DNA of 64,000 nucleotides from Eriocheir sinensis (GCF_024679095.1 NC_066549.1:4626920-4690919), one strand, 5' to 3'. Counted from the first letter of the stretch, positions 1 through 10,707 are shown. A program made the numbers and translations. The notes: generated from the sequence alone by a model not told the origin.

Positions 1-205
1 TTTTTCCTGTTAAACATTTAGGATACGTGTTTTAATCGAATTTTTGAGAATGAAAAAAGTAATGGGGGTAAAAATCTTGCCTGCTTACTCTTCCTGTTTT
101 TGTTCGGGTTTTTTTCCTGTTAAACATTTAGGATACGTGTTTTAATCGAATCTTTGAGAATGAAGAAAATAATGAGGGAAAATCTTGCCTTCTTTCCTTC
201 CCCTT
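1..205. repeat. 110-bp tandem duplication at window edge
   Basis: A block starting TTTTTCCTGTTAAACATTTA occurs at 1 and again at 111, with matching text through AATCTTGCCT. The two copies differ by scattered substitutions. The array may continue to the left of the window. Confidence 0.85.
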
Positions 206-940
206 ACTCTTCCTGATCTTCGTAATCCTCCACTGCGTTTCTACTTTTGCTCTGTTTTTCTTCTCCTCTTACAGCTACATGAGTTAAGGATGCTGAGTAT
301 ATCCCGCTATTTACCAGAGTGCCAGTTTTCCTTATGTCTCTTCAAGCGTTTCCCTCAATGTTTGTTCTTTTTCTTTATTATTATGATATGTACGTTCCAA
401 GCCGCGAGAATTAACGGGAAATAAAAGTGACACCTACATGCTGTCTTCATGGGCGTGGAGTTATAAAGTCGTGTACTGTTATAAAAAGGTAAGCATGCCC
501 TTCCAAAATAAAAATCAGCTAGTTATCGTACTATCTAACTTTCACATTATCATACTTTTTTATGCTATTTTCCATACTATCTTTTATACTATCTAATATA
601 TCTACAATCGACTCTAACTAAAGTCTTACATCTGAATAAAAATGACAGGGATAAAGTTAGCATGTTCAAAATTCTATAACCATGAAAAAATACAAATACG
701 AAGGCAGAAAAAAAGGAAAACGGCGGATGAGAGTAAGATTAAAAACACCCGCTACGAAAGTATTGGTGCTGAGGAGGGGAACTGTTCTCCCGACCATCTC
801 GTAGGTATAAAAACAACCGCTTGGGTGGAGTCCGTCTGTTCCTGACCCTCTTATTTAAGGCGAACCCCCATAAAGGAGAGGACGCGGACCCTATACCAAG
901 TCAGTTACTGGAAGGGAAAGAAAAAGTGACGCCGATAATT
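206..940. other. AT-rich sequence, no gene seen
   Basis: Open frames here are short (under 80 codons) with no recognisable motif. I see no mobile-element relic. Confidence 0.6.
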
Positions 941-944
941 TCTA

Positions 945-1170
945 GGAGGAGGAGGAGGAGGAAGAGGAAGAGGAAGAAGAAGAAGAAGACGAAGAAGAAA
1001 AAGAAGAAGAAGAAGAGGAAGAAGGAGGAGGAGGAGGAGACAGAGGCGGAGGAAAAGAACGAAGAGAAAAAGGGGGATAAGGAGAATGAAAACAAGGATC
1101 AAGAAAAGAAATAGAAGGAGGAGGAGGAGGGCGAAGATAACGAGAAGAAAAATAAGGGAGGGGGACAAAA
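945..1170 (+). repeat. GAA/GAG polypurine tract
   Basis: Almost pure purine on the plus strand, built from GAA, GAG and AAG triplets with interruptions. Translated frames through it are low-complexity K/R/E strings and are not treated as genes. 1171-1330 holds nothing recognisable. Confidence 0.85.
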
Positions 1171-1334
1171 ATGAAAAAGCGGAGACGGAAGAGAAAACTT
1201 GAAGAACTCTTAAAATCACCGAGGAAGGCTGGTTGGCTGGCGAGAGTTGCGATATGAGACTTCCGACAAGGATTTTTAGCGAGCGGCAGGACTCAAAATC
1301 TGGCTGCATCTGCTACCAATGCCTCGTTACATTC

Positions 1335-2620
1335 GTCGTTCTTTTCCTTCCTTTCCTCTCCCTCACGCTATCTACGACCGCTATTCTCTTCCCTGGTTAC
1401 TGTTCGCTATCTCCTCTGCTCCATCTTTCATGTCTCCTTTCCTCCTTTTCGTAAGACTCGGAGCCCCGTCGTCTTTGCTCTCCCTATTCCTTCCCACCGT
1501 GGTCCAACTCTATTCCCTCCAGTTCTGACTTCACTAACTTCTCAACTCCCGCCACTACACAGACTCCCCTCTGCAGCATCCCCTTTACAGCTCCAGCCCT
1601 CTCCTTCCTGCCTGCCTTCCCTCGGCCGCCCTTCTCCTCCACCTTTTCCTCGTTTTCTCTCTTTTTCTTTCTTTTCCCCTCCCTTTTTTCCGTTCTCTTC
1701 ATTCCGTTTCGTTCTTCATCCCAACTTTTACGTTCTTCCTTGCTTTCACTCTTTCTCTTCTTCCCTCTGGTTTTCTCCTCCTTTTCCTCGTTCTCTCTCT
1801 CTCTTTATTTTCCCTTCCTTCCCTTTCCTTCCTTTTGTTTTCTCAATTCGCTTCGTTCCATCCGTTTTTCATTCCATCGTATCCATTTCTTTCATGTTTC
1901 TCTTTTCTTTTTCTTCTCTCTGGCTTCCTCCTTTCCCTCGTTCTCTTTATCTTTCTCTTTCCCCTCCCTCCCTTTCCTCCGTTGTTTTTAATTCCCTTCG
2001 TTTCGTCTGTCTTTCATTCCATCGTTACTATTCCAGCATGCTTTCCCTCCTCTCTCCTTCCCTTTCTCCCTTTTCTGATCTTTCCTTTTCCTTTTGCTGC
2101 CCTTTCCTCCCTTCTCTCTGTTCCTCTATTCTCTCTTCCATGCTTTCCCTGTACTTTCTTTCCCTTCCTCCCTTTCCTTACTTTCTGTTCTCTTTTCTCC
2201 TTTCTTCCCTTTCCCTTCCTGTTTCCATTTCCTCTCCTTCCCCTTTCTCCCTTCCCCAGCTTTCCCTTTTTTTCTTTTCCTTTCTTCCCATTCCCTTCCG
2301 CTTTCCCTTTACTTTCCTTCCCCTTTCTCCCTTCCCCAGCTTTCCCTTTTTTTCTTTTCCTTTCTTCCCATTCCCTTCCGCTTTCCCTTTACTTTCCTTC
2401 CCCTTTCTCCCTTTCCCTGCTTTCCTTTTTCCTTTTACTGCCTCTCTCTCCTTTCGCTCCGTCCCTCCACTCTCTCTCTTCTCCTTCCCTCCCTTCACCG
2501 TCCCTTTCCAAATAGTTCCCTTGTACACTTCACAAGCGCCACCACTTCACCTACCCACTCCCCCTCCTCACCCTCTCCCTCTCTCTCAGTTCTCCTCTTT
2601 GTCGCACCCTCCCTCCCTCT
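1335..2620 (+). repeat. Polypyrimidine tract with 80-bp tandem repeat
   Basis: About 1.3 kb is C+T rich on the plus strand. Inside it an 80-bp unit containing CTTCCCCAGCTTTCCC starts near 2241 and 2321, with a diverged third copy at 2401. The long S/F/L/P-rich open frames are by-products of the composition. 2621-2870 contains no recognised feature. Confidence 0.85.
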
Positions 2621-2870
2621 CTCCATTCCTCCCGGCCCTGGCCTCCCCTACCGCCGCCCTTTATTCCTGCCAACTGCACTCTCCCGCTTTAATAATATAA
2701 TAATTGCCATAATACATAAGAGCACCCCGCCGCCGCAAGAGGAGCTGGCCCGACAGACACTCTGCGCCTCGGGGGGTGAGGGAAAAATTACGGGAAGGTA
2801 TTAGTTTCCGCTTCAGCGATGATGTGTCGTGGGAGAAACTTTTTACATTAGGTGGCCCGCAGCGAAGATG

Positions 2871-3150
2871 GAGCCAGAGGAGATGAGGACGACGTGAGAA
2901 CGAGGAAAAGGGCACAAAAAGAAGGAAAGAAAGAATAGGAGAGAAAACACTGCATGAGGCGTGTAGTGAAAATAGCATTAAAACGAAGACCAACGTGACA
3001 ATGTTTATAGGAGAGAAAACACTGCAGGAACAATGAGGCGTGTAGTAAAAATAACATTAAAACAAAGATCAACGTGAAATATACAGATAAATTCGAGAGA
3101 TGAGAAGAAAGCAAGGATAGAGCAAGAGGCGATGAGGACGACTTGAGAAA
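2871..3150. repeat. Nested local duplication
   Basis: GAGAAAACACTGCA blocks at 2941 and 3013 are 72 bp apart and share the downstream GAGGCGTGTAGT text. The pair is flanked by a second duplicated segment containing GATGAGGACGAC (near 2882 and 3131). Confidence 0.75.
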
Positions 3151-3169
3151 GATAACTAACTAACTAATT

Positions 3170-4065
3170 AATGGGGAGCATACGCCCGGGGGCGCGTCGT
3201 TTCACTCAGTCGCCGCCTATACGTCCGGCGGTCCTCCCGAGCAAGCTCCCACCCAGATGCCATGTCCTTCCCAAGTCCTTCCCGGCAGGATCGGTTGACT
3301 TGCCCCTACCATGAGTTACGTGGGCGTCCCCTTGGTCTCCACCACTCAGGGTTGTCTCGTACAGAAACAACACTGAGCAGGATCGACGTCCAGGAGGCGC
3401 GGCACGTGCCCATATAGCCGGAGCTGGCGTTCACGGACTAAGCTGGTAATTGGCTTCGAATCAGTTTCACGGAGTAGTCGCTGGTTCGACACGAAGTCGT
3501 TCCAGCGATAGTCCATGATCCTGCAAAGGCACTTGGTACCAAAAGCAACGACACGCCTCTCCAAGTCACTATTCAGTGTCTATGTCTCACAGCCATACAG
3601 TAAGACAGGGGGCACAAGCGACTTAAGGATTCGAATCTTTGACCGCCTACATAGATATCGACAACGTCATATACTCATACTGAGCGAGTCCAAAACACCG
3701 AGGGCCAGCCAATCCGTCGAGTGACTTCTTGGTGAGACCCACCATTGTTATGCAATACGCTATCAAGGTATGTGAAGTGTTTGGTGACCTCGACATCCTC
3801 ACCACATGCATGAACGGACTAGACTGTCATTCAGCAAGCCTCCAAACGACAGGAACTTGGTTTTGAAACAGGAGACCTTCAGTCCCAGAGGCTTCGCCTC
3901 CTTATGCAGCACTTCGAAAGCCATCACCAGGACCCTCAGCGATTCCACAAGTACAGCATCGTCAGTAAAAACAAGATTAGTGACATTGATGTCGCCAACA
4001 GATGCTCCGCAACGACTTTGATCAGCATCTTTGTCTAACACCCAGACCATGCAAGTGCTGAAAAG
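3170..4065 (-). mobile_element. Non-LTR retrotransposon 3' fragment (RT relic)
   Basis: On the minus strand this reads as the C-terminal half of a LINE reverse transcriptase. The palm motif FTDD (normally F/YADD) is at 3958-3969, followed by HKEAKPLGLKVS, FTYLDSVLHNNGG, KSLVPPVLLYGCET and RLLRETDSKPITSLVRERQL, ending in the RLYGHV block (3346-3564). An in-frame TAG follows YGCET, and a scrambled stretch near 3640-3700 breaks the frame, so it is a dead copy. The 3' end at ~3145-3180 carries a short TTAG tandem (AGTTAGTTAG on the minus strand), typical of a LINE tail. No endonuclease or ORF1 is present, so it is 5'-truncated. RT-family identity is firm; the clade is not assigned. Confidence 0.88.
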
Positions 4066-4429
4066 TGATGGAGCAGGGACAGGGTCTTGAAAAGCGAGAA
4101 TAACGATGAATGAAAGAACAAGAAAGGAAGAAAAGGCTTGGAAGAGCACAATCTAGGAGGAAAATATAGATATAAAAAAAATGACATTTAAAAATGGAAC
4201 GTAAAAGAGAATGGTAATCAAGACATAGCGGAAAAAAAGATACGACGAGAAAAACGAAAGAGAATACGAGAAAGGAGGAAAAGAGGCTGAATGGATGGAA
4301 ATAGCAATGAATCCAGGTCACAGAAAAGCGAAGAAAGGAGAACGAGTGTATGATAAAGATGAGAATGACGATGACGGAGAAATCACACAAAAAATGAATA
4401 CCTGAATGCATTGTGCGCTGGGACGGAGA
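4066..4429. other. A/G-rich low-complexity sequence, no gene seen
   Basis: Purine-rich with GAAAG and GAGAA runs on the plus strand. The minus-strand open frame is F/S/L-rich by composition only. Confidence 0.55.
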
Positions 4430-4727
4430 TCAGAGCTCACTAAGACTCCTGAATCCCTCTCACACCTAGACCTGCTTAGGGGAGTGTCGCTTAATCAATA
4501 ATTATGTTCCTACCTACACTCAGAATACTGCACTCACGATATTGGCCCCGTCGGCCACTTCCCCGCCCAGTCGTACAATGTCTAGTTCATCCTGGCTCTG
4601 AGCCGCTCCGTTCAGCGCCTTCACCCGAAACTTGAAACCGGATCACGATGACTCAACAAAACCGATTGATCTGGTGTGATCGTGCTGGGAGGTGGGTATG
4701 CCAACAACAACAACAACAACAACAACA
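4430..4727 (+). repeat. Possible retroposon 3' end with (CAA)n tail
   Basis: A GC-balanced stretch ends in GTGGGTATGCC followed by about eight CAA/ACA triplets (4700-4727). A unique body ending in a short simple repeat is how many SINEs and LINEs terminate. No second copy was found in this window, so this is only a candidate. It lies just past the 3' end of the minus-strand gene. Confidence 0.35.
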
Positions 4728-4826
4728 GAATATCTACATTGATAAGAAAGACAAGAAATGATAAGAAATGCTATGAACTACTGTAGTAATACGGCCGCAC
4801 GAGTCACAGGCATGTCTGTGAGTCGC

Positions 4827-6482
4827 TTACTGAGCCTCAGCGGACTCTCGCCTCCGCCACTCAGCGATCTCGTCCCGCATGTGGCGGTGGCACCGCAGGA
4901 CAGCGTCCCTGTCGCCCTTGATGTGCAGGGTTCGCCTGACCCGCACGATGCTGACGCCCTGGCTCCGCTGCAGGTCCTCCAGCTGGCGGTCACTGGGTCC
5001 TACGAGGCAGGAGATGAATCTCTGAGGCACGGTGAGGCTGCGGTAGGCGTGGGACGCTGTGGTGGGGGCGGCAGGGACGGTCACTGGTGGTGGGGCTTCG
5101 CCCTGAAGGGAAACCTCCCTGTCTGTGGCACTCGTACCGCCCCGAGAGGCTTCTGCACGCCGGGGTGCCTCCTCTTCTGCGGCAGGAACATAAGAGGCTT
5201 GCTCCTCTTCTGCAGCAGCGACATCAGAGGCTTCTTCCTCTTCTGCGGCAGGAACATAAGAGGCTTGCTCCTCTTCTGCAGCAGCGACATCAGAGGCTTC
5301 TTCCTCTTCTGCGGCGGGAACATCAGAGGCTTGCTCCTCTTCTGCAGCAGCGACATCGGTGAGTTCTTCCTCTTCTGCGGCGGGAACATCAGAGGCTTGC
5401 TCCTCTTCTGCAGCAGCGACATCGGTGAGTTCTTCCTCTTCTGCGGCAGGAACATCAGAGGCTTGCTCCTCTTCTGCGGCAGGAACATCAGAGGCTTGCT
5501 CCTCTTCTGCGGCAGGAACATCAGAGGCTTGCTCCTCTTCTGCGGCAGCGACATCAGAGAGTTCTTCCTCTTCTGCGGCAGGAACATCAGAGGCTTCCTC
5601 CTCTTCTGCGGCAGCGACATCAGTGAGTTCTTCCTCTTCTGCGGCAGGAACATCAGAGGCTTCCTCCTCTTCTGCGGCAGCGACATCACAGGCTTCCCCA
5701 TCCTCGTGCGCCGCCTCGTCAAAGTCATCATCTTTCACCGGAGACACCCTTTCCGGGAGATCGTTCTGTTCACTGTAGGTGTCATCGTCATTATCGGTGT
5801 TTGCTTCATGATCTTCCACCGCAAACACCTTTTCCAGGTAAACTTTCCATTCGTAGTAGGTGCCATCGTTGTCAGTGTCCTCTTTGTCATCTTCCATCGA
5901 AAATACCTTTTCCAGGTAAACCTGCCATTCGTTGTAGGTGGCATCAGTGTTTCCATCAGTATACATGGCCATTTTACCCTTGCCGGGCTTCTGTTCCAGT
6001 GGCCATGTTGTGGGAAGGGCCTGGAATTGCTGACTGACCAGCTGAAGGCCGACCTTGTCATCGTAGATGTACAAGTAGAAGCTGCCAGGTCGGCCTCCAT
6101 GCAGCAGCGCCTCCAGGAACTCCTCCAGGCTAACGCGGGCCTTGCGAGTTGCACCGCGGCAGTACGCCACACAGATCTTGATCTGCGTGGCTGCGGCGTC
6201 TGGTTTCCCGCTGCACCTGAAGAGGTACTCCAGGTCCAGCGGGGCAGTGACGGAGAAGGGCCCGGACGCCTCCGGGAAGGCGAAGACGGCCACCCCCCGC
6301 GAGCTGAGGGCTCGCCAGCACCCCCGACGCCGAAGGAGGGTGATGGTCACCTTGCGGGGCGGCGCCCCGCCGCTGGCGCCGCCGTCGGCGGCCAGCACGA
6401 CGCAGGTGCCGAGCACGGCGCGTCGGATGTTGTGCTTGCTGAAGGCTTTAGGGAACATTTTGCTCACTACTTTTGTCTCCAT
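4827..6482 (-). CDS. Uncharacterised protein with acidic 11-residue repeats and a C-terminal KH-like domain (551 aa)
   Basis: A complete single-exon frame with stop TAA at 4827-4829. The start is favoured by AATAAAATGG context (A at -3, G at +4); a second Met at residue 9 is possible. Residues 1-165 form a mixed hydrophobic/basic region I do not recognise. Residues ~176-252 hold three ~26-residue repeats (EWQVYLEKVF, EWKVYLEKVF, then diverged). Residues 266-441 hold sixteen copies of DV(A/P)AAEEE(E/Q)(A/L)(S/T). Residues ~483-545 match a type I KH pattern: VPxxFIxxLVG, a helix, GVSI, LHIKG, then DAVLRCHRHMRDEI. The canonical GxxG RNA-contact loop reads GPSD (495-498), so nucleic-acid binding may be weak or lost. 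There is no signal peptide or membrane segment, so it is probably nuclear or cytoplasmic. The frame is GC-rich amid AT-rich DNA. No AATAAA was found in the 130 bp after the stop. It could be an intronless gene, a retrogene or a lineage-specific orphan; function unknown. Confidence 0.72.
   Translation of the reverse strand: METKVVSKMFPKAFSKHNIRRAVLGTCVVLAADGGASGGAPPRKVTITLLRRRGCWRALSSRGVAVFAFPEASGPFSVTAPLDLEYLFRCSGKPDAAATQIKICVAYCRGATRKARVSLEEFLEALLHGGRPGSFYLYIYDDKVGLQLVSQQFQALPTTWPLEQKPGKGKMAMYTDGNTDATYNEWQVYLEKVFSMEDDKEDTDNDGTYYEWKVYLEKVFAVEDHEANTDNDDDTYSEQNDLPERVSPVKDDDFDEAAHEDGEACDVAAAEEEEASDVPAAEEEELTDVAAAEEEEASDVPAAEEEELSDVAAAEEEQASDVPAAEEEQASDVPAAEEEQASDVPAAEEEELTDVAAAEEEQASDVPAAEEEELTDVAAAEEEQASDVPAAEEEEASDVAAAEEEQASYVPAAEEEEASDVAAAEEEQASYVPAAEEEAPRRAEASRGGTSATDREVSLQGEAPPPVTVPAAPTTASHAYRSLTVPQRFISCLVGPSDRQLEDLQRSQGVSIVRVRRTLHIKGDRDAVLRCHRHMRDEIAEWRRRESAEAQ
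5160..5687 (-). repeat. 33-bp in-frame coding minisatellite (16 copies)
   Basis: Sixteen 33-bp units encode DV(A/P)AAEEE(E/Q)(A/L)(S/T). They alternate mainly between a VAAAEEE type and a VPAAEEE type, which suggests a 66-bp higher-order unit amplified by unequal exchange. All units keep the frame. The array is very acidic and is probably disordered or helical. Confidence 0.92.
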
Positions 6483-6613
6483 TTTATTTTAAATGTTTGA
6501 CAAATGTTATGTTGAACGTGGCGGCGGCAGTTACAACAGAATGAGCTGGTTGCGGCCGCCGCCCCTTGCACGGCAGAGCCTGCCCTCACTGCTGCCAAGG
6601 CTCAGTTTCCTGC

Positions 6614-6616
<3 letters not shown>
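6483..6616 (-). promoter_or_regulatory. GC-rich 5' flank of the KH-like gene
   Basis: Upstream of the minus-strand start lies a short AT-rich leader, then a CpG-rich block containing GCGGCCGCC around 6551-6565. No TATA box or clear arthropod initiator was seen. Promoter assignment is by position only. Confidence 0.3.

Positions 6617-6693
<77 letters not shown>
6617..6693 (+). repeat. (GT)n-(GA)n compound microsatellite
   Basis: Uninterrupted GT dinucleotides (to ~6655) pass directly into GA dinucleotides (to ~6692). Confidence 0.97.
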
Positions 6694-6694
<1 letters not shown>

Positions 6695-7480
6695 TAACTA
6701 CAATATTTAAAGTAACTATTTAAAGGGCCAAATGAGAAAAAAAAATAATAATATATAGAGGGACAAAAGCGGAGACAAAAACAAAAGAAAGAGGGATTAA
6801 AAGGGACAAAAGAAGCAGACGACCCCCCCCCCCAGAAAAAAAAGAAACGAATGAAAGAAGTAAAATAGAAACACAAAGCAAGAAAAGATTAAACAAAGAC
6901 AAAGAATAAAAGAACAAACTGACCATGACCATACACATGCTCTTTGTGAAGGAGTGAGATGACAATGGCTCAGTGTTACAAGCGCACTGAGAAGTTTTTC
7001 CACTTGATCTCGATAATACATTGCTAATATGCTGTGGGGTGAGGTGAATATATCGGTTATGTAGCCGTATTTTAATAATTGGTTAAGTGTTGCGGTGATA
7101 ATTCCTCGCCACCAGTGCGTTTTATCGTCTGTTGGATGACGTCATTCTGGTATCAACTAATTCAGCACCGGGTCACTGACATTAGGTTGTCATTGTGTCA
7201 CAGAAATTATTGAGAGTTTTTATAAAGCTGCCGTAAGGATAAAAATTTGGTGTAACCCATTCCGCTTCAGGACGTTATCAGTCAGTTTAAATGCTGTGGC
7301 TGACGTCATTCCCTTCAAATGAGGGTAGTTTAAGTATAATTCCCAGTAAAAATATGCAAAATTAAAATATCTGCCAAAATTAATACTTAAACCATATACT
7401 GCGACAAATTGGTTAAGTGTAAGATATATGAGGATGGGAGGTACATACAAATTGTAGTTGAGACAGAAAGCACGGACTCA
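6694..7480. other. AT-rich sequence with two CRE-like palindromes, no gene seen
   Basis: No supported coding region. TGACGTCA occurs at 7137-7144 and 7301-7308. TTGGTTAAGTGT also appears twice (near 7080 and 7410), hinting at an old local duplication. Confidence 0.5.
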
Positions 7481-7532
7481 ATAAAATTGGCAACCATGGT
7501 TTGAAGTGATGTAACTGAGGGATTGGAGATCA

Positions 7533-7676
7533 GATAAAGTTCGGAAGGCGAGATGGCTAGCTGATAAGAGATAGAAAGTTACCGGGAGCGGTCGGTTCAA
7601 AAACGTATCTCTGGCTGGGTCCGTCCAAGAGGACCTCAAGAGTCTACAAGCGCTACATGCAGCACCTAAAAAAATG
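7533..7676 (+). mobile_element. Short SINE relic, tRNA-like head joined to SINE tail
   Basis: The 3' part (GACCTCAAGAGTCTACAAGC, then GCAGCACCTAAAAAAATG) matches the tail of the SINE copies at 20700, 56024 and 57172. The 5' part has a weak tRNA-like stretch (GATGGCTAGC ... GGTCGGTTCAAAAA). The body present at 56 kb is missing, so this is a deleted or composite copy. Confidence 0.65.
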
Positions 7677-7699
7677 CAGTAGAGAGGCAAGGGTAGGGG

Positions 7700-8022
7700 G
7701 CCGGAGTCAGAGTCGGAGTCGGAGTTAGAGTTAGAGTTAGATTCGGAGTGGAGTCGAAGTCGGAGTCAGAGTCAGAGTCGGAGTCGGAGTCGGAGTCGGA
7801 GTCGGAGTCGGAGTCGGAGTCGCAACTTTTAAATTTCCCGGAGTCGGAGTCGGAGTCGCAACTTTTAAATTTCCCGGAGTCGGAGTCGGAGTCGCAACTT
7901 TTAAATTTCCCGGAGTCGGAGTCGGAGTCGGAGTCGGAGTCAGAGTCGGAGTCGGAATCAGAGTCGTAACTTTTAAATTTCCCGGAGTCGGAGTCGGAAA
8001 CTTTTAACTCCGACTCCACACC
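7700..8022 (+). repeat. GGAGTC hexamer array with 18-bp interrupters
   Basis: Runs of GGAGTC are interrupted four times by an 18-bp block beginning GCAACTTTTAAATTTCCC (or a one-base variant). The right edge has GGAGTCGGA, AAACTTTTAA, CTCCGACTCC, which forms a hairpin. Frames on both strands (SE or SD repeats) are by-products. Confidence 0.93.
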
Positions 8023-8035
8023 CCTGGAACTTGAG

Positions 8036-9811
8036 ACGGATAGAGATATGCACATAAAGTCGAGGGGGATAAAAGAGAGATAGAAAAAAAGAAAAAAGTA
8101 TAGATTAAAATGGCAATGGTGGCAATATTAAAATGAAGACGGATGAAAATAAAAAGCGTACAAATGAGATGCCAAAGAAAGAAGGAGAATAAAAGTGGAA
8201 TCAAGCAACAGCGATTATGGGAATACCGAAGCGAAGACAGAGGAAATGAAGGAAGGGAAATAAAGGATAAGAGATTAGAGAAAAACTACGCCAATCATAA
8301 CACTAAAAATGAAGACAGAGGAGGGGAAATAAAAACGGCGTGGACGAGAAAGCGAGAAGAAGAATAAAGAAAAGTATAATAATATCAATAAGGAGAAGAA
8401 CAAAAATAACAATAATAATAATAATAAAAATAATAATAATAGTAAATGGAAGACTGAGGAAATGAAATAGAGAGAGAGAAACACGATGCAGGATATTAAG
8501 GAGCTGAGAGGAGATAAGAACTATAACGCTGGCGATAATAATGACAGACAGACCAGTAAAACAGTAAATCCGGTGCTGGGAGAAGAGAACAGAAAGGATA
8601 CAAAAAATACACAGCTGCTAACAATAAAACGGATCAAAGGCGGATGAAAGGGGAGAACAAACACCACGGGGAAGTCAACAAAAAAAATGAGAAATACAAA
8701 TATATATAAAAGTACAAATATGGCGGTAAAAAATATATATATATATAAACACGATGAAGAAGAGGAAAATGCATCAAATAGGAATATGATCATAATTACA
8801 CTGCAACAATTAATGGACGCAGGGAAAGAAAATTAGAACGCTGTAGAAAAAATAGGAATAAAAGTTAATGATAATGATGAGAGAAAGGAAATATGAATAC
8901 AGTGGAAAAAAAAGAGATGAAAATGAATAATATGGAGATGAGAGAAATGAGGAAATAAAACATGAGAAAGAGATGTTAAAATGGACACGGTGAAGGTAAA
9001 GAAAGGTAAAGATATAACAAAATAAAAAATAGGGATAAAAGAAATAATGATAATAATGAGAATGGAAATATGAATAGCGGGAAAAGATATAAAATGAATA
9101 ATATGTAGGAGATGAGAGAAGTGAGGAAATAAAAGATGAGATAGCGATGATGTTAAAATGGACACGGTAAAAGTAAAGAAAGGTAAAGAAATAACTATAT
9201 GTACAAATTAATCAAAATATGATACTATAAAGATTAAAAAACTACAAAGCAGGAAAATATGGGAAAAGAAAACATATAAAACTCACAATGATTTTATAAC
9301 TCTGGTAAAGACAAAAGAGGAAGGCAACAGTGACATTAAAGAGAGAAGAGAAATTCGCAGCTGCCGTAAAAACACAAAAATAAAATCAAAACAAGACTTA
9401 CGATGTACGAAAAATTAGAGGAAGGAAAAGTCTGAAATTGCATGAAAATGTAAAACGTAAAAAAAGTAAATGTCTATGTAAATAAAAATGTAGAAACGAC
9501 AGGAATGATAATGACAAAAAAATCTCTGAGTAATTAATATGCAGAGGACGACTAAATGTTACCACTTAAAAAGGGAACATTGAGAACAGAGACAAACAGA
9601 AGCAATAAGGACGAGAAAATATATATAAACGACATTATAACTAAATACAGCCTCCCTTCGTCTGTATTAAACCTTCCTACCTACCAAAGCGCTTTCAAGA
9701 GGGGAGCATCAAGACGCGGCTCTTACCTGACCCGACCACCTCTTTAGAAAACCCCAACTAATATATCTGTATGAGCAGCGCTGGAGAGGGAATCTTTTTG
9801 CATATTCTATT
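8036..9811. other. A-rich sequence with a ~177-bp duplication, no gene seen
   Basis: Purine/AT-rich. The ~177-bp segment containing AAATGGACACGG occurs at ~8840-9015 and ~9016-9195. No coding motif was found in either strand. Confidence 0.6.
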
Positions 9812-9852
9812 CTTCTGCCCTTGAGCTGCCACCCTTACCGTAAAAATATGGA
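9812..9852 (+). mobile_element. Jockey-like 3' tail relic
   Basis: GCCCTTGAGCTGCCACCCTT then ACCGTAAAAATATG matches the 3' terminus of the element at 43.07-43.77 kb. The rest of the element is absent. Confidence 0.6.
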
Positions 9853-9988
9853 CATACGGATAAAAACAATACTTCACAAAGGACGATTGGCTGTAGCCGA
9901 TAAAAAAAAAGCCGGAAAATAGAGACAAAAGGCATAGAGGAGGAAAAAAATAGGAACATAAGACCTTCAAACTATACACTACAGCCAA

Positions 9989-9989
<1 letters not shown>

Positions 9990-10075
<86 letters not shown>

Positions 10076-10097
10076 GGGAAAAGGGAAAAGGGGAAAT

Positions 10098-10178
<81 letters not shown>

Positions 10179-10214
10179 CATCCTCCTCCTCCTCCTCCTC
10201 CTCCTCCTCCTCCT
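9990..10214 (+). repeat. (GA)n, (CA)n and (TCC)n microsatellites
   Basis: GA repeats at ~9990-10071, CA at ~10102-10176 and TCC at ~10181-10214, separated only by short spacers. Confidence 0.97.
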
Positions 10215-10404
10215 ACCGCTAACCCTTCCTCTCCTCTCTCTCTCCGAAGTAAAAAAAGATAAATAAAAATAGAAAAAGAATCCAATATTCCAATGCTAAC
10301 GAAACCGGAAAAAAAGTATTGCCGAGCCTGTATGTGAGGAAAAAGATAAATAAAATAAAGCCTGCCAGCTCACTCTCTTGTAGTATCGACGCGCGTACGA
10401 TACG

Positions 10405-10407
<3 letters not shown>

Positions 10408-10472
<65 letters not shown>

Positions 10473-10527
10473 TTGAGAGGGGTGAGTTGGGTGGAGAGGT
10501 GAGGAGGAAGGAGTAACTGAGGTATAT

Positions 10528-10603
<76 letters not shown>

Positions 10604-10675
10604 TATTCATGCATGTATTTATCGTTATCAACACTCCAACACTCTGAGGAAGAAACCTTATACATATATGCATAC

Positions 10676-10707
<32 letters not shown>
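10408..10707 (+). repeat. (GA)n, (GT)n and (CATA)n microsatellites
   Basis: GA at ~10408-10470, GT at ~10531-10600 and CATA at ~10673-10707. A degenerate GATA-type tract follows to ~10855. Confidence 0.96.

Noticed and set aside
4758..6500. 580-codon plus-strand frame overlapping the KH-like gene
   Set aside because: It is the antisense of the 33-bp coding repeat, which has no stop in that frame. It shows no domain, while the minus frame has a KH pattern and good start context.
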